DNA of 64,000 nucleotides, taken from positions 1,922,001 to 1,986,000 of the forward strand of contig JAJKFH010001480.1 in assembly GCA_023333565.1 (NCBI GenBank). Direction: 5' to 3'. Below the pieces are notes generated by a model. That model searched no databases, was not told the DNA's origin, and saw only the letters and a list, made by a program, of their open reading frames with translations. The first letter of the stretch is position 1; every line of letters begins with the position of its first letter. The position numbers were made by a program, and so were the translations under genes. The stretch is from Puffinus mauretanicus. Taxonomy: Eukaryota; Chordata; Aves; Procellariiformes; Procellariidae. Shown piece after piece: positions 24,661-36,461 of the stretch.

Positions 24661-25402
24661 ACAGAATCATGGAGTAGTTTGGTTTGGAAGGAACTTTTAC
24701 AGTTCATCTAGTCCAGCCCCCCTGCAATGAGCAGGGACATCTTCAACTAGATCAGGTTGCTCAGAGCCCCGTCCAACCTGACCTTGAATGTTGCCAGGGA
24801 TGGGGTATCTACCACCTCTCTGGGCAACCTGTCCCAGTGTTTCACCACCCTTATCACAAAAAAATTCTTCTCTGTATCTAGTCTGAATATACTCTCTTTT
24901 AGTTTAAAACTATTACCCCTTGTCCTGTCTCAACAGGCCCTGCTAAAAAGTTTGCTGCCGTCTTTCTTATGAGCCCCCTTTAAGTACTGAAAGGCCGCAA
25001 TAAGGTGTCCCCGAAGCCTTCTCTTCTCCAGGCTGAACAACCCCAACTCTCTCAGCTTTTCTTCATTAGAGCAGCGTTCCATCCCCCTGATCATTTTTGT
25101 GGCCCTCCTCTGGACCGGCTCCAACAGGTCCATGTCTTTCTTATGCTGAGGACTCCAGAGCTGGAGGCAGTACTCCAGGTGGGGTCTCACCAGAGCAGAG
25201 TAGAGGGGCAGAATCCCCTCCCTTGACCTGCTGGCCACGCTTCTTTTGATGCAGCCCAGGATACGGTTGGCCTTCTGGGCTGCTAGCGCACATTGCCGGC
25301 TCATGTCCAATTTTTCATCCACCAGTACCCCAAGTCCTTCTCGGCAGGGCTGCTCTCAATCCCTTCATCCCCCAGCCTGTATTGATACCGGGGGTTGCCC
25401 CG
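24661..25402 (-). mobile_element. CR1 LINE 3' part, minus strand (copy 3)
   Basis: Read on the minus strand this is a 5'-truncated CR1 of a different subfamily from copies 1 and 2. The 3' end lies at about 24661 (TGATTCTGT on the minus strand) and lacks a run of terminal octamers. The 5' truncation lies at about 25402, just after the NPRYQY-type segment. The ORF2 protein reads [22 protein letters not shown] and so on, where copies 1 and 2 have [18 protein letters not shown]. No target-site duplication is visible. Confidence 0.93.
24747..25402 (-). pseudogene. CR1 ORF2 C-terminal fragment with one stop and one frameshift
   Basis: The minus-strand frame runs from the truncation point to a normal-looking TAG at 24747-24749, just after the SNLI end typical of this CR1 group. 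Two lesions are seen. A G is missing from a G tract (CCCC on the + strand at 25328-25331) upstream of the [10 protein letters not shown] segment. An in-frame TGA at 24930-24932 stands where an Arg codon is expected, which fits CGA to TGA decay. The frame is otherwise open, including the downstream DRTRGNSF and RLPREVVDTPSL segments. No catalytic residues are included. Confidence 0.88.
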
Positions 25403-28400
25403 TCTTCATGCTAGCCTTGAGGACTTGCTGTGGTCCAGCAGTTAACGTGGTCTGCCAGGCCCAGATGTTCAGAACCTAAATAATACCCTAACTGCTGATC
25501 CAGTGTATTATTATATGCCAGAAGCAAGCGCCAACCTGCTCAGACTAAGCCGTCTAGGTAGAAAGAAGAAAACTCTACTAATTTAGAAAACTTTAGTCCA
25601 AACAAGGATGCTTAGAGTGAGTCCATGTACTATGCAGGAGTTCAACTCCCTTGTCCTGTGTGTCAAGGTCTTTTGCTGGGTATACAACCCAATCTTTTTG
25701 TGCCTAGATATACCGATCTTTTTTTCCTGATGTGATTTGTTGAATGATACTGCTCCATGTTTGCAATGGTTTCAATGACCACCACCATATCCGCAAAAAC
25801 ATCTGAAGCCAAATGTTAACATGCTTTTACCACCAGTAGTAGTTCATTTTGATTTTCTGTTCCTTCAGGTTGTTTTAGCTGCTATTCACCTGTTTAAAGT
25901 CTTTATTACTGTTTACAGTGAAGGTATGGTGCTTCATAGCCTAGATAAACAATCTTGGACCAGGGAAAGCAGACACTAATAAAAAACCAAACAGTTCTGG
26001 AATAACCCAGAGACTGAAGTTCCTTTGCATAAACTATTCCTTTAGTATTTATGAATAACAAATACATCCACTGAAATAAGGTTGTGAATGACTCATGTTC
26101 AGAAAAAGGCCAAAATTCATTGGACAATCTGTTCATAACAAATAATTTAACCAGCTCTAAAAATATTTGTGGGGTTTTTCCTTACAGGGGAAAAAAAGTG
26201 TCTCACCAAAATGAACTTGTTAAAAGGCAAAAAAAGTCCAAGGACTGGCTCGTAACCCTGCAATCCAGCCCAAATAAGGACAGTATGTGGTTGCACTATC
26301 CCAGGAGCGGAGCATTGACCAGACTGTGCCTAACAATCTGATACTTCCCCTCTGAAGCGTGGGAGAGAAAAACCACTTGGCTGGCGTGTCGCAGCTCCCT
26401 GCCTGCCCCAGCGCTGGCCGGAGGAGCATGGGGGTGAAGCCAGCAGGCTCTGCAGTCCCCCCGACACTCTGACAAGCTCCAGCGACGCAAGTCACTCACC
26501 TGGGGAGCAGGCAGTACTTCACACTTTTATGCTGCACAACGCAAATATACAAGAAATCTCTGCTTGGTCCAAGTTTGCAAAACTTATTTTCCAAATCTTG
26601 AGCAATAGATGGATTTTGAATATTTGCATAGTTTAAAGAAATGACACGTGTGAACATCTCACACTTTTGCTTGTATTCTGCAGGTTCTTGGTGTCCTGAC
26701 CCGCTGCTGAACTGTTCCCTTTGACAGTTCCTGCCTCGCCATCCCTATAATGCTTTCTGACTTACTGAGATTGCACCGATGTGTGGTACAGCACTAAATG
26801 CATTCCTGAAATCCAAAGAAATTATGTCTATCCAGCTCGGTTAACGTACCTCCAAGAATCCAAATACACTTATCAGACATGAGCTATTTTTTTAATCGTT
26901 TCATGCTGAGTGACCTTTAATAAATCAGAGCTAAATAAAGCCCTTATAGGTCAATGCATCTATTTCCTCCTCTTAATGTGCTCCAGTCTATAGGTATGTA
27001 GGAAAATGCTGTAACTTTGCAGCCTCGTGCAAATTTCCCCTAAGTGGAACGAGAATTGGTGCTGTTCTGGCTGGGAGCCTGCATGCATAAACTCTTATGA
27101 GTTAGAGGTCATCTTACAAAAATGTTGCTCTCTTGTATGACAAGGGTTAGGTGGAATCAGCCTTACCCTGCTAGGACTGCCTGTGGCATACCCTCCCCAG
27201 CCCCAGAAACCGTGGGAATAATATGCCACCATTCAGACAGAAGCAACATGGGAAAATGAGCTGGATGTATGCAAGGTGCAACCACCGTCCTCCAGGATAT
27301 CTGTAGGAAAATGGTTTGAGAGCAGAGAACAGAACCAAAGAACAAGGAAGTCAGTGTGTGACAATGACTGATGAGGCTGAAGCCGTTCATGGTGAAAGGT
27401 CTATTTTAACTGTGGGGGGCAAAAAACTGCAGCCCATAGTTCAAAGGAGAAGCCACGTGCAAGAATGAACTCTTGGATCTAACTCCGTAGACTGCTTAAG
27501 AACATGGAGGAAAATGAGGCGGGGAAATGGTTGTGTGATTTAGTTTAGTTTTGCTTGTTTGTTGGGCTACTGAAGGAGTGATTGTTCTGTGATTCTTTCA
27601 AAAACCCTTCTAAAGCCTGTGCGTGTGTTTCCTGTGCAGTTCAGTATAGACTGATTCCTCAAAATAAAAAAACTTGGTTATATCAGAATAAAACATTTGG
27701 TTTTATCAGCTTATTTAAGAAATTGCATTCAGCTGGGCAGGAGATGGGCAGAGTGTCTGTACGTCTTGGCTGCAGTGCATGCAGGCTCACAATGTGTGAT
27801 GTGAAGTCAATCTCAGTGTACATGAAGTCCAAAGTCCTGGCTCACAACAGGTGTCATACAGAGTCTGGGCTTGCTGAGGGTGTGAAAGAGAGCCTGGGTT
27901 TGCTGCATGTAGTGTAGGTACAGGTGGTGGAAAGTCTTCTGAGCACTTGCCCACCAGTGACATATATGCAGTCATTCCACCAGCATATGGACTGTTCACA
28001 AATTGCCTTCTCAGAAGTCTCTCCAGCTGGGGTCAGGGTCTAATCCACACCCACCATTTGCAATGCCACTGGTACCCAGAGCACTGTTACTACTCCTTAT
28101 CTTCCTAGCAGAGCATAAAATGATTTGTTACAAGTTCATATTACTGCAATAATTCCTTTGTCATACCAGGATTAAGAGATAAACAACCTTAAGCTGGGCA
28201 GGGATGCAAATGATTCAGGGTATAACACTGGAAGAAGGAAACCAGGGGCTCACAGTTCATCTCTAGCTCTGCCCTGAGCTCTGGGACCCCAGTGTGGCAC
28301 ACGTCTTAGATGCAAATTCCCAGTATATTAGTTACAATGGAACTCGCTCAGTTAAGTTAGATGTAAATGAAAAGCAACTCATCAGTGCTGAGAAGCAGCT

Positions 28401-29963
28401 GAATGCTTTCAACTGTATGGTCCAAATACAGCTTCAATCTTTCAGTTAGTCCATGAGGAAGGACTTCTTGCCCATACAGAGCATATTACAGGATTGGGGC
28501 CAAAACCAGCAAAATTCTTCCGAAGCACTGTAGACATGAGTGATTTTTGTAACATAATATTTGTACCAGAGCAAGCCACCATATATCTTGTTTCTGCCAC
28601 GTCCTGGAGAAAGCACTTCACAAGATATTTACCATTTATACCAGGATAACTGTACTCCCAAACCGAGGACCTCAAACGGGCACGTCCAGCTCTGGCTGAT
28701 GAGCCAGCCCCCCAGCTACAACATCCTGTACCTGTTGCTGGTCTCTGTTCCGGACTAGTGTAATTTGGGGGAGGAGGATAAAAAGGGAAACTTTGTGTTT
28801 ACAAAGGAAAGAAGGAGACCATCTGTGACAGGGCTTTTTTCGAGCATTAACTGTTTGAGCGCTGCTCAGAGGTTTGTAATGCCAGAAGCGGTCCCAGCAG
28901 AAATGGGCTAGTGGGCAGAAACAAGTGAGGAGGTCAAAAGGTGAAAAATAAATGCAATTTATCATATACCTGTGCTGTTTATCACCTGGTTAGAGAAATT
29001 AAGGAAATCACATGGATATCATCACATTGCATAGGATGACCCTACACACATCTACTGCTCCAGGTTAGCTTGTTAAACTTGTGTAAAGCGATGGTGAACT
29101 AGATCCAGCTAGTTTGCATCATCTGGCAGGCTCCCGTTTGGGGAGTAAACATATGTCAATAGCTTTAACATGACCAATCTTTACAGTAAAGGGCCGGAGA
29201 GGAGGTTTCATACCCAGACTGGGAAATTTCCATGGCAGTTTTACAATTCAGAAAATATACATATCACACAGGCACATATGCAGTAAGCACAAAAGATTAG
29301 CATTGGAACTGACAACTTGTAAGCCAAGTTTTAGCTTTATGTGATTCGAAACAGCTGAGTGATAAATTAAAATAAAAACAAATGCCAGCAGCTCCTTAGC
29401 GCTAGTGGGATTGGTGGGTGCTCCTGTCATGAGAGCCTGGTGAATACATATTGTTATAATTGGCCGGGTGGAGGTGGTAGAACAAACGTGACTCTTCCAA
29501 GGCAGTGTTGGCACTGACAATAATTGTTAACAGATTTAGTTTCCTATTCACCTCTTTTTTGCCCTATAGCTCCTTCTTAACTTATCAGCAGATTTTATTT
29601 TTGAGTTATTAGAAATCGCATCCTTCTTTTATTGATTCTTGCGAGTTGCCAGCCAGCCGCTAATTGCTTCCAGCTCCGGCGTTTCAAAATTACTGATTTC
29701 CTTTTAGATACTTTAATCATTCATATATCTTTCCCTCCATTCCTCCACCCCCTTTTGACTTTCTTTGGCTTGAGACTTTCTCAGAGGAGCTGTCAGCTTA
29801 GTTAACCCTAGTCGTTCTAGCCAAACACTGCTCTCATTCCTATGGCAAAGAGGTAGTCAAGAACTGTTGATGAATGTAAATCCTCATCTAACTCAACCCC
29901 CAGCATGAGCGCTCTGAATCCAAATACTCTGAATTTGAACACCTCGTTCACGTGCTGTCCAGG
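25403..29963. other. Unique DNA, no gene recognised
   Basis: No repeat family or coding domain was recognised. Frames up to about 110 codons occur on both strands without recognisable motifs. Confidence 0.55.
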
Positions 29964-30134
29964 TGTACATATATATTTGTACATACGCATACACACTACA
30001 TACATACACACAGACATACATACATATATATACACAAAGTGAGCATGTGTGTTTATATGCAAACATACATAAACATAGACATACTGTATAAACATAGCAT
30101 ATAAATAAATGCATATGCATATCTGTATGTATAA
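29964..30134. repeat. Degenerate TACA/TATA microsatellite
   Basis: About 170 bp are dominated by interrupted ACATAT, TACATACA and CATAAACA units. The minus-strand frames here translate to runs rich in Tyr, Val, Cys and Met, which is a by-product of the repeat and not a protein. The many interruptions indicate an old array. Confidence 0.88.
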
Positions 30135-31986
30135 ATTACTCAAGTGCTTCTATTAAGGTCTGGCTTGCTACTCCCTTCTGTCTCTCTGCTGCACTGCTCC
30201 TGGAGCAGAACGAACGTTGTTGCACTGAGACCGTTGGAGTCACCCAAGAGTCACAGATTAGCAAGTCACTGCGCATCGGCTGAGCGGCAGGAGCTGCTGA
30301 CAGATGTGTTGCTAACCCAGGGCAAAGGGAAGGAGGGGTGACTGCTTACAAGAGCTCTCTGAGTGTGAGCAACGATAACTTGAATTACATCGCCTTAGCT
30401 GGGCACTAGAAATGTGCAGACAGGCTGCTGCCGGGGCACCGCTGAGTTGAATAACTTGTCAAGAAGCAGTAACCGGTGCACGAGCCTGCGCTCTGCCCCA
30501 CTGACCAAGGCCCCTCTCCCGCCTTTCCGCACAACGGTGTCTGCATCCCTCTGCCCTCTCCCGCCTCGGACCACCAGCACGGCTGCTCCTTGTCCTTCTG
30601 GCACTGGCAGAGCAGATTGCTGCTGAAGGAGAGCTCTCCCACTGCACTCATGACAGCGAAGGGACCTCAGCGCTGCTGTGCTTCAAAGTGGGAGGACTCC
30701 TGGGACATGGGAGCTGCAGGTTCTCTGCTCTGCAGTGCGGAGCAAAACAGTAAAGCCCAGAGACTGATACCAACGTGCTATTTTCCTTCATGAGGTCATG
30801 GGACTGTTTCCTTTTCCATCCCCATCGATTTTCATTGCCTCTTCTTCACCACGAAGACCTGAAGGGGAAAGAAGGAAGAACACCAGGGCAAGTTTTGCCA
30901 CCTTCAGAAATCCTTTTGGCTGCACTAGTCCAGAACAGGTCTCAAATACTGAACTTTCCTTCTTATGGATCAAAGCTGGTCCCAGATTAAAAAATCCCCT
31001 GCCCCCTCCATGCCTGCTCCCGGCTCCCTGGAGCCACATGTGCGTGTGGAGGGGTGCAGGAGGGGAAGCCTCCCCACAGTGCTGCCCTCGCGCAGGCACT
31101 GCCTGGTTCCCTGGGCTGGAAAGCCCCATGGCAGCCTCGTCAGGTCTTTGTCCTGGGAAGCACACCCTGACACCACTTGTTCCAGACACCCAGCCCTGTG
31201 CTTCCCATCCACCCCGGAGACCTCCTGGCAGCATGGCCAGGCAGCTGCCAGCACTGCAAGCCCAGCCTGCTGCAGACCGGGGCTTTCCAGGCTCTCAGCC
31301 TTGTTAGACTTCTTGAGAGGCTAGTGTTACTGTCCCAAGTGCGTGTCACTGAGGGGTTCAAATCAACATATTCTTGCGGAAACAAACAGGAATTTTCCTG
31401 GGCACAATTTTTTTTCTGTCAAAAATGCAATGCTCTGAGCTGCCAGCAGCACAGGTCTCTTTTAAAAATGCATAATCCATAAATGAATCAATATAGGACT
31501 TAGGGGTACTTAAGGACACTCCTTCTTTCTCTGTTACAGACCTTGCCTAAACTACCCCATTGCTATGCTGAAAGCAGTTAATGGCAGCTGTTAAACACAT
31601 GGTTTAATTTTAGGGATCAGTCCCAGGCATGCAAATTAGTTTTCACTCGGGTTAAATGCAAGTAACAATTAAGCACCTCTGCAGAGTGCGAACAGAAGCA
31701 GTTGGAAGCTGCTGCCCAAAGCAAGATCCTGCCTGAGAAGACCAATAGTCCTCAGGGTGCATCCCTGAGTGCAGGCACAAAGGTGAAGGGATGGACTGGT
31801 TGCAGCTGTGTGCATTAGTAAAGCAAAGGCCTGAAGATGGACATGGCTTTGGGAGAAAACCACATTCCTTTCAGCCATGATATTCATCAGAAAAGCAAGC
31901 TTCTTGAGGGTAAAAAGCAAAGCCTGGTCTGTCTTACTGTAATATTGCCTTGTCCTATTTAGAACAGTTCTCAAAAAATACACGAT
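30135..31986. other. GC-richer stretch, possible weak CpG cluster, no gene recognised
   Basis: From about 30200 to 31320 the sequence is clearly richer in G and C than its surroundings. Between about 30200 and 30610 I count roughly 19 CpG by eye, many for such a background. Overlapping long frames on both strands (for example 30798-31307 on + and 30788-31234 on -) follow from GC richness and none shows a known domain. A promoter or non-coding RNA exon is possible but unproven. Confidence 0.4.
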
Positions 31987-32534
31987 TGTCCTAGTTTTGG
32001 CTGGGATAGAGTTAATTTTCTTTGTAGTAGTTGATATAGTGCTGTATTTTGGATTTGGGATGAGAATAATGTTGATAACATGCTGATGTTTTAGTTGTTG
32101 CTGAGCAGTGCTTACACTACGTCAAGGACTTTTCAGCTTCTCATACTGCCCTGCCAGCGAGGAGGCTGGAGGTGCACAAGAAGTGGGAGGGGACACCGCC
32201 AGGACAGCTGACCCCAACTGACCAAAGGGATATTCCATACCATATGACATAGTGCTGTACAAAAACTGGGGATGTTGGCTGGGGAGCGGGGCTGCTGCTC
32301 GGGAACTGGCTGGACATCAGTCAGCAAGCGGTGAGCAATTGCATTGTACATCACTTGTTTTGTGTATTCTTTTATGATTATTATTATTTTCCCTTCATTT
32401 TCTGTCCTGTTAAATTGTCTCTATCTCAACCCATGAGTTTTACCTTTTTTTACAATTCTCTCCCCCATCCCACTGGGGGGGAGTGAGCAAATGGCTGTGT
32501 GGTGTTTAGCTGTCTGCTGGGTTAAACCACGACA
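31987..32534 (+). mobile_element. Solo LTR of an avian endogenous retrovirus (ERVL-like)
   Basis: The 548-bp element begins TGTCCTAGTTTTGGCTGGGA and ends in TTAAACCACGACA, giving the TG...CA ends of a retroviral LTR. I recognise the sequence as a widespread bird LTR usually assigned to the ERVL-type (class III) group; that assignment is from memory. There is no internal retroviral sequence on either side and no second LTR nearby, so this is a solo LTR left by recombination between two LTRs. The 5-bp flanks are ACGAT (31982-31986) and GCAAT (32535-32539); they differ by two transitions, so a decayed 5-bp target duplication is possible but not proved. It contains no coding frame of note. Confidence 0.88.
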
Positions 32535-35159
32535 GCAATGTAGGATGTTTTAAAGAGCTGAGTTTAAGAAAAAGGAAGAAGAAAGGAACTTAGATACCCA
32601 GAATGGCCATGTCTTTTTTTCTGTACACCACTTCCAGTCTTATGCATTTTGTTTTGGTTGTAAGTTTACTGCAGGAAGCGTACTCAGGTTTCACAGAGTG
32701 GCAGTCAGCATCTTGGGATGATGTAGATAACAAGTATCTGTATGATGAAATGAGTTAGGATGGTTTTTTCATTTTGAAGGACTGAATATTCCTTTTCATG
32801 CAGCAGTTGAGCATTTTGTGCATAGTTTAGAAGATTTGTTGCCAATGAGAAGCATATTTCTTCAGAAAAAATTCTGTTCAATATCCGACTTTCAGGAGGT
32901 TGATAAACTCACCTTTATTTGGTTAACAAAGTCTCATATTTTCAACCTGTAATGATGAATGGCCTGTGAGGGTCAACATGATACTGCATCACAGTTAGAA
33001 ACCAACTCAGTGCATGCCATCAGGCTTTGAAAAATCACCTTTCCACTGCATATATGCAGCAGTGGTTGTGACTCTGGTAGTAAGGGAGAGCTACTGTGCC
33101 TCTGTGTGTCCTGAAGTTAAAATAAAAAATCTGTTCACTCCAGGCAAACCAAATCCTCTAACCAACCCTGGATATGTGGTCCATGTCCCAGCTGGTAAGT
33201 TAGTATAGCTTTCCAGTTCAGCAAAATCTTCAGTTTCTTCAGAGCTCTGAAAGTCTACAGCGGGGTAAGCACGTAGCCAAGGAGGGGCAATTCTATTTCC
33301 AAATCCACAGACTCACCCCTAAAATTGCACCCGACCTTGAATTCTTGTCCTATTTCTGGGGTAGAACCATGATTCTTGAGTCGTGTCTCAGCCAAAAGAG
33401 AACTTTTGGACTTTTCTTTGCCTACAACTTTCCAGGAATGTCACTGTATCACTGACAAGTTGGCTCTTGACAGATAAAGTGGGATGCTACAACTGCAAAA
33501 AAAAAAAAGCCTGAGTGTTGCAGAAGATTCTTCTTTTCAAATTGAGCAGGGGGAATGGTTGAATCACAGGGGGGCTGTGGCTGGGTAATTTAAAAGATTT
33601 GCTGTCTGAGAAAGCACATTTAAAAATTCCTTTTCTTTCTTCAGCTATCAAGATGCCACTGGGACTTCACCAGGTCCGTAGATCTGCTGCATAATGTGTG
33701 AATGGCCATATCTCACTATGGAGTCAAGAGTTGAGCTGTTATGAGTACAACATAAATAAGACCAAAGTCAGAGTTGACTTGCGAGGGGAGACATAACGGC
33801 TGTGGGTAAAAGCAGGAAGGTGGGGGTGGAGAAATCAGATGGGTAAATTACAAAACAGCAAGATGTGTTGGCTAGATAAATTTGCAACATTCAGCGTCAC
33901 CTCAACTGGTTTTATCAAACCCTGCTTACCATTTTTAAAACAGCAGTTCATTTAGGTCATCTCAAAATTACTGAAAGAAGAGGTGGCACAGTTTACTCAG
34001 ACTTCCTGTATCATAAGTCTCTGTATAGACATCTCAGGTCATCCCAAGTATTGCTGTATCACTCTGGAATAAGCAAATCCATTGAAATCAATATTTATTT
34101 ACTACAGATTTACACTGGCATCACTTAGCACAAGCCCTGTCTGCAAGATTTCAAATGTGATGTTTCACAAACAGTGGCATGAGCTGACCTCTGTAATACA
34201 GATTAAGGCCAACCAAATCCTTATGCAGTAACAACTAAAGATTTATGCCCTAGCCTTTTTCATGCCCAAAGGACTGTATTACTGAGTCCTCTTTCCTGTT
34301 ATTACAATAGTCCTAGACAGGACTGAAAACAAATTGTATTTGTCAAACATTCTTTATCATCAGTATGTGATATAGCCCCCTTTTTACCATGGCAAGTACT
34401 AGAAATTATGATAAAGCTGCACAGATAAAAACTAAATTATAGCTGTGTCAACAGGAATAAACACAAATTGCTCTCAAGTTAGCTTCAGTGGACACGATCA
34501 GTGGACATTAAGGGGAAACGTAAAAGCAAAGAGAAACAAAACAGAGCATGCATCACTTAAATGCCGTTGGCTTCTGCATTACCCCAAGGCGTTAAGCAAG
34601 GGTTCATGCCTGACGTATATAGGCCTTATCCGTGCTACTTGCTGCTTTTTCTGTAGTTCAGAGCTTCTGCAGTGCCAAGCCCATGTGAGCCTCTTTTGTC
34701 CTAGTGGCGGTCCCATGTGCTGTTCTTTCTTTTTGTTGGAGGGAGTGAGGGGCTTGATGTACCAGCATACCTACCTTAGAGGGGGAATTGCTCCTCAGCT
34801 TTGAGCTGCCAGACCTCGTACAGCAACAGCCAGAGTCTAGCCCAGCAGCCACAAGGAATTTACCTTGGGGATGAATTATGTTAGGTGCCCTAGCAGCAGC
34901 TTTACTTTGACAACATACTGCACAATTTAAATATCCTAACATCTCAATTTTCATAGTTACATGGTAGTATATTAGCTAAGCGTTATTTTTAACTTGGAGA
35001 AAACAGGAACATGAGACTGCCGGAATCATTGAGTTGGTTTCCCACTAGGACCCCCCCATGAATGTACCAACATCCACCTGAGCAGCACAGCTGCCACCCC
35101 CACGACACCTACTGAGGGGCTCTTCCAGAACTGCCCCACCTTCATGGCTACAAACAGCC
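32535..35159. other. Unique DNA, no gene recognised
   Basis: No repeat or protein domain was identified. A poly-A run of 12 near 33499 has no recognisable retrocopy upstream. The 119-codon frame at 34445-34804 has no known motif. Confidence 0.55.
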
Positions 35160-35420
35160 TGCCTATATATGTTTACAAATTCTTTCTATGTTCATTCAGA
35201 ACCAGTTTATAGCCACTCATTCTCAAATCAGTACAGACTCTTATTTAAATGAGATCCCTCCCTTCTACCTTATGGCCCTTTGTAAACAATTTTCCATCCT
35301 CTCTCAGACTTTTTTTTTTGGATGGACTAAAAATCACGCTTTAAGTCTTCTCTTGTAGTATCTGCCTTTGTCCTCTTAGCAGATCTCCTCTGCCGCTGTT
35401 TTGGTCTTAACTCGCCATCC
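35160..35420 (-). mobile_element. Ancient CR1-like fragment, minus strand (copy 7)
   Basis: The + strand text contains, in the right order, strongly decayed versions of the landmarks seen when a CR1 3' part lies in reverse: AACCAGTTTATAGCCACTCA near 35200, a 'GATCCCTCCCTTCT' block near 35251, CATCCTCTCTCAGAC near 35297 and TCTTCTCTTG near 35346. The pattern resembles old amniote CR1 subfamilies more than copies 1-3. Boundaries are uncertain and the match needs an alignment. Confidence 0.5.
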
Positions 35421-36270
35421 CTGAGCATAGACGACTTGAGCAGTGTGTGTCCTCTCAGGTGAAGACTTGCCAGACACCTGGGCAGTGTAGCAGCATTTCA
35501 CACCTCTCCTGCAAATGCCTCACCTTTACCTTTTTCATGCTGTTACTACTTCAGTGCATTGTAATTATTCTGGAACTAATACATCGTCCTTGTCTGATGT
35601 TATACCGATTTCATGAGCTCCCAGTTTTCACAGATAACTTAATGCTGAATAACTGACTATGCATTTTGTACTACTGATCTTGGTCTTATTTCTCCCCATC
35701 CCACCTCCTGCATGTTTTTAGTGCTATTTGCACAATATTCTGAATCTATGTTATTAAATGGTGCCCTCTTCCAGCCAATAGTCCCTGGTTAGGATCAAGC
35801 CAAAGATAAAATTCCTACCTCTTTTCAATTGACTAGTCTAGATGTAGCCTAACTACATTACCTGATCATGTGAACAAGAATATTGTGAAACATTGGCAAA
35901 CTGCTGATATCCTTAGCATATATGCCTGTGAGAAATAATGGGTGTGAAAAGATTTATGTATAAGCCAGTGGCATGGAAATGTGTGCTCAGTCTTAGCAGC
36001 TATGCAGTTAATATTAATTAATAGATAGCACCTGAAGAAAACACACATAAATGCAAGATGCCTTTTTCGAGCAGACTTGTTAGATTTCTGGTGCTTACAT
36101 GAAACTTTGTAAAGACTCTTGAAATCATCATAACTTTATTTAAACTTGTTTACACACCACCCAGACATAGTGCCCTCAGGGCTGTCTGTGCTGGAGTCTC
36201 TCTTTTGAGGAGCAGAATGTGACTTTTATTGATTACTTCTCACAGGGTTTCAAGAGATTCTCATCTAATT
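35421..36270. other. Unique DNA, no gene recognised
   Basis: The stretch is AT-rich. The frames present are 60-70 codons with no motif. Nothing else is recognised. Confidence 0.5.
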
Positions 36271-36461
36271 ACAGAATAATTCAAGTGGGAAGGGGCCTTG
36301 GTTTGCCAAGGCCTTGCCCAACCTCCTGCGCCAAGTAAGGTCAACACCAAATTCAGACCAGGTTGCTCAGGGCTTCACCGCAGTCAGGTCTGGAAACCCT
36401 CCCCGGATGGAGAGTGCACAACCTCTCTGGCAGCCTGATGCACTGCTTGACTGTTCTCATC
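36271..36461 (-). mobile_element. CR1 3' end fragment, minus strand (copy 5)
   Basis: The + strand text starts ACAGAATAATTCAAGTGGGA and continues through CAGACCAGGTTGCTCAGGGC near 36355, GATGGAGAGTGCACAACCTC near 36406 and CACTGCTTGACTGTTCTCAT near 36441, the usual order for a reversed CR1 3' end. It is about 190 bp long and includes only the 3' UTR and the very end of ORF2. A local inverted repeat (GGCCTTGG, TTTG, CCAAGGCC) at 36294-36313 is specific to this copy. It is moderately diverged. Confidence 0.85.

Noticed and set aside
29817..30143. 108-codon minus-strand frame rich in Tyr, Cys and Val
   Set aside because: It is the translation of the TACA/TATA microsatellite.
30406..31324. Several overlapping frames of 80-170 codons on both strands
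   Set aside because: They occur where GC content is high and stop codons are rare. They overlap one another in several frames and none has a recognisable motif.
33490..33515. Poly-A run of 12 considered as a retrocopy tail
   Set aside because: The upstream sequence resembles no transcript or SINE, and no flanking duplication was found.
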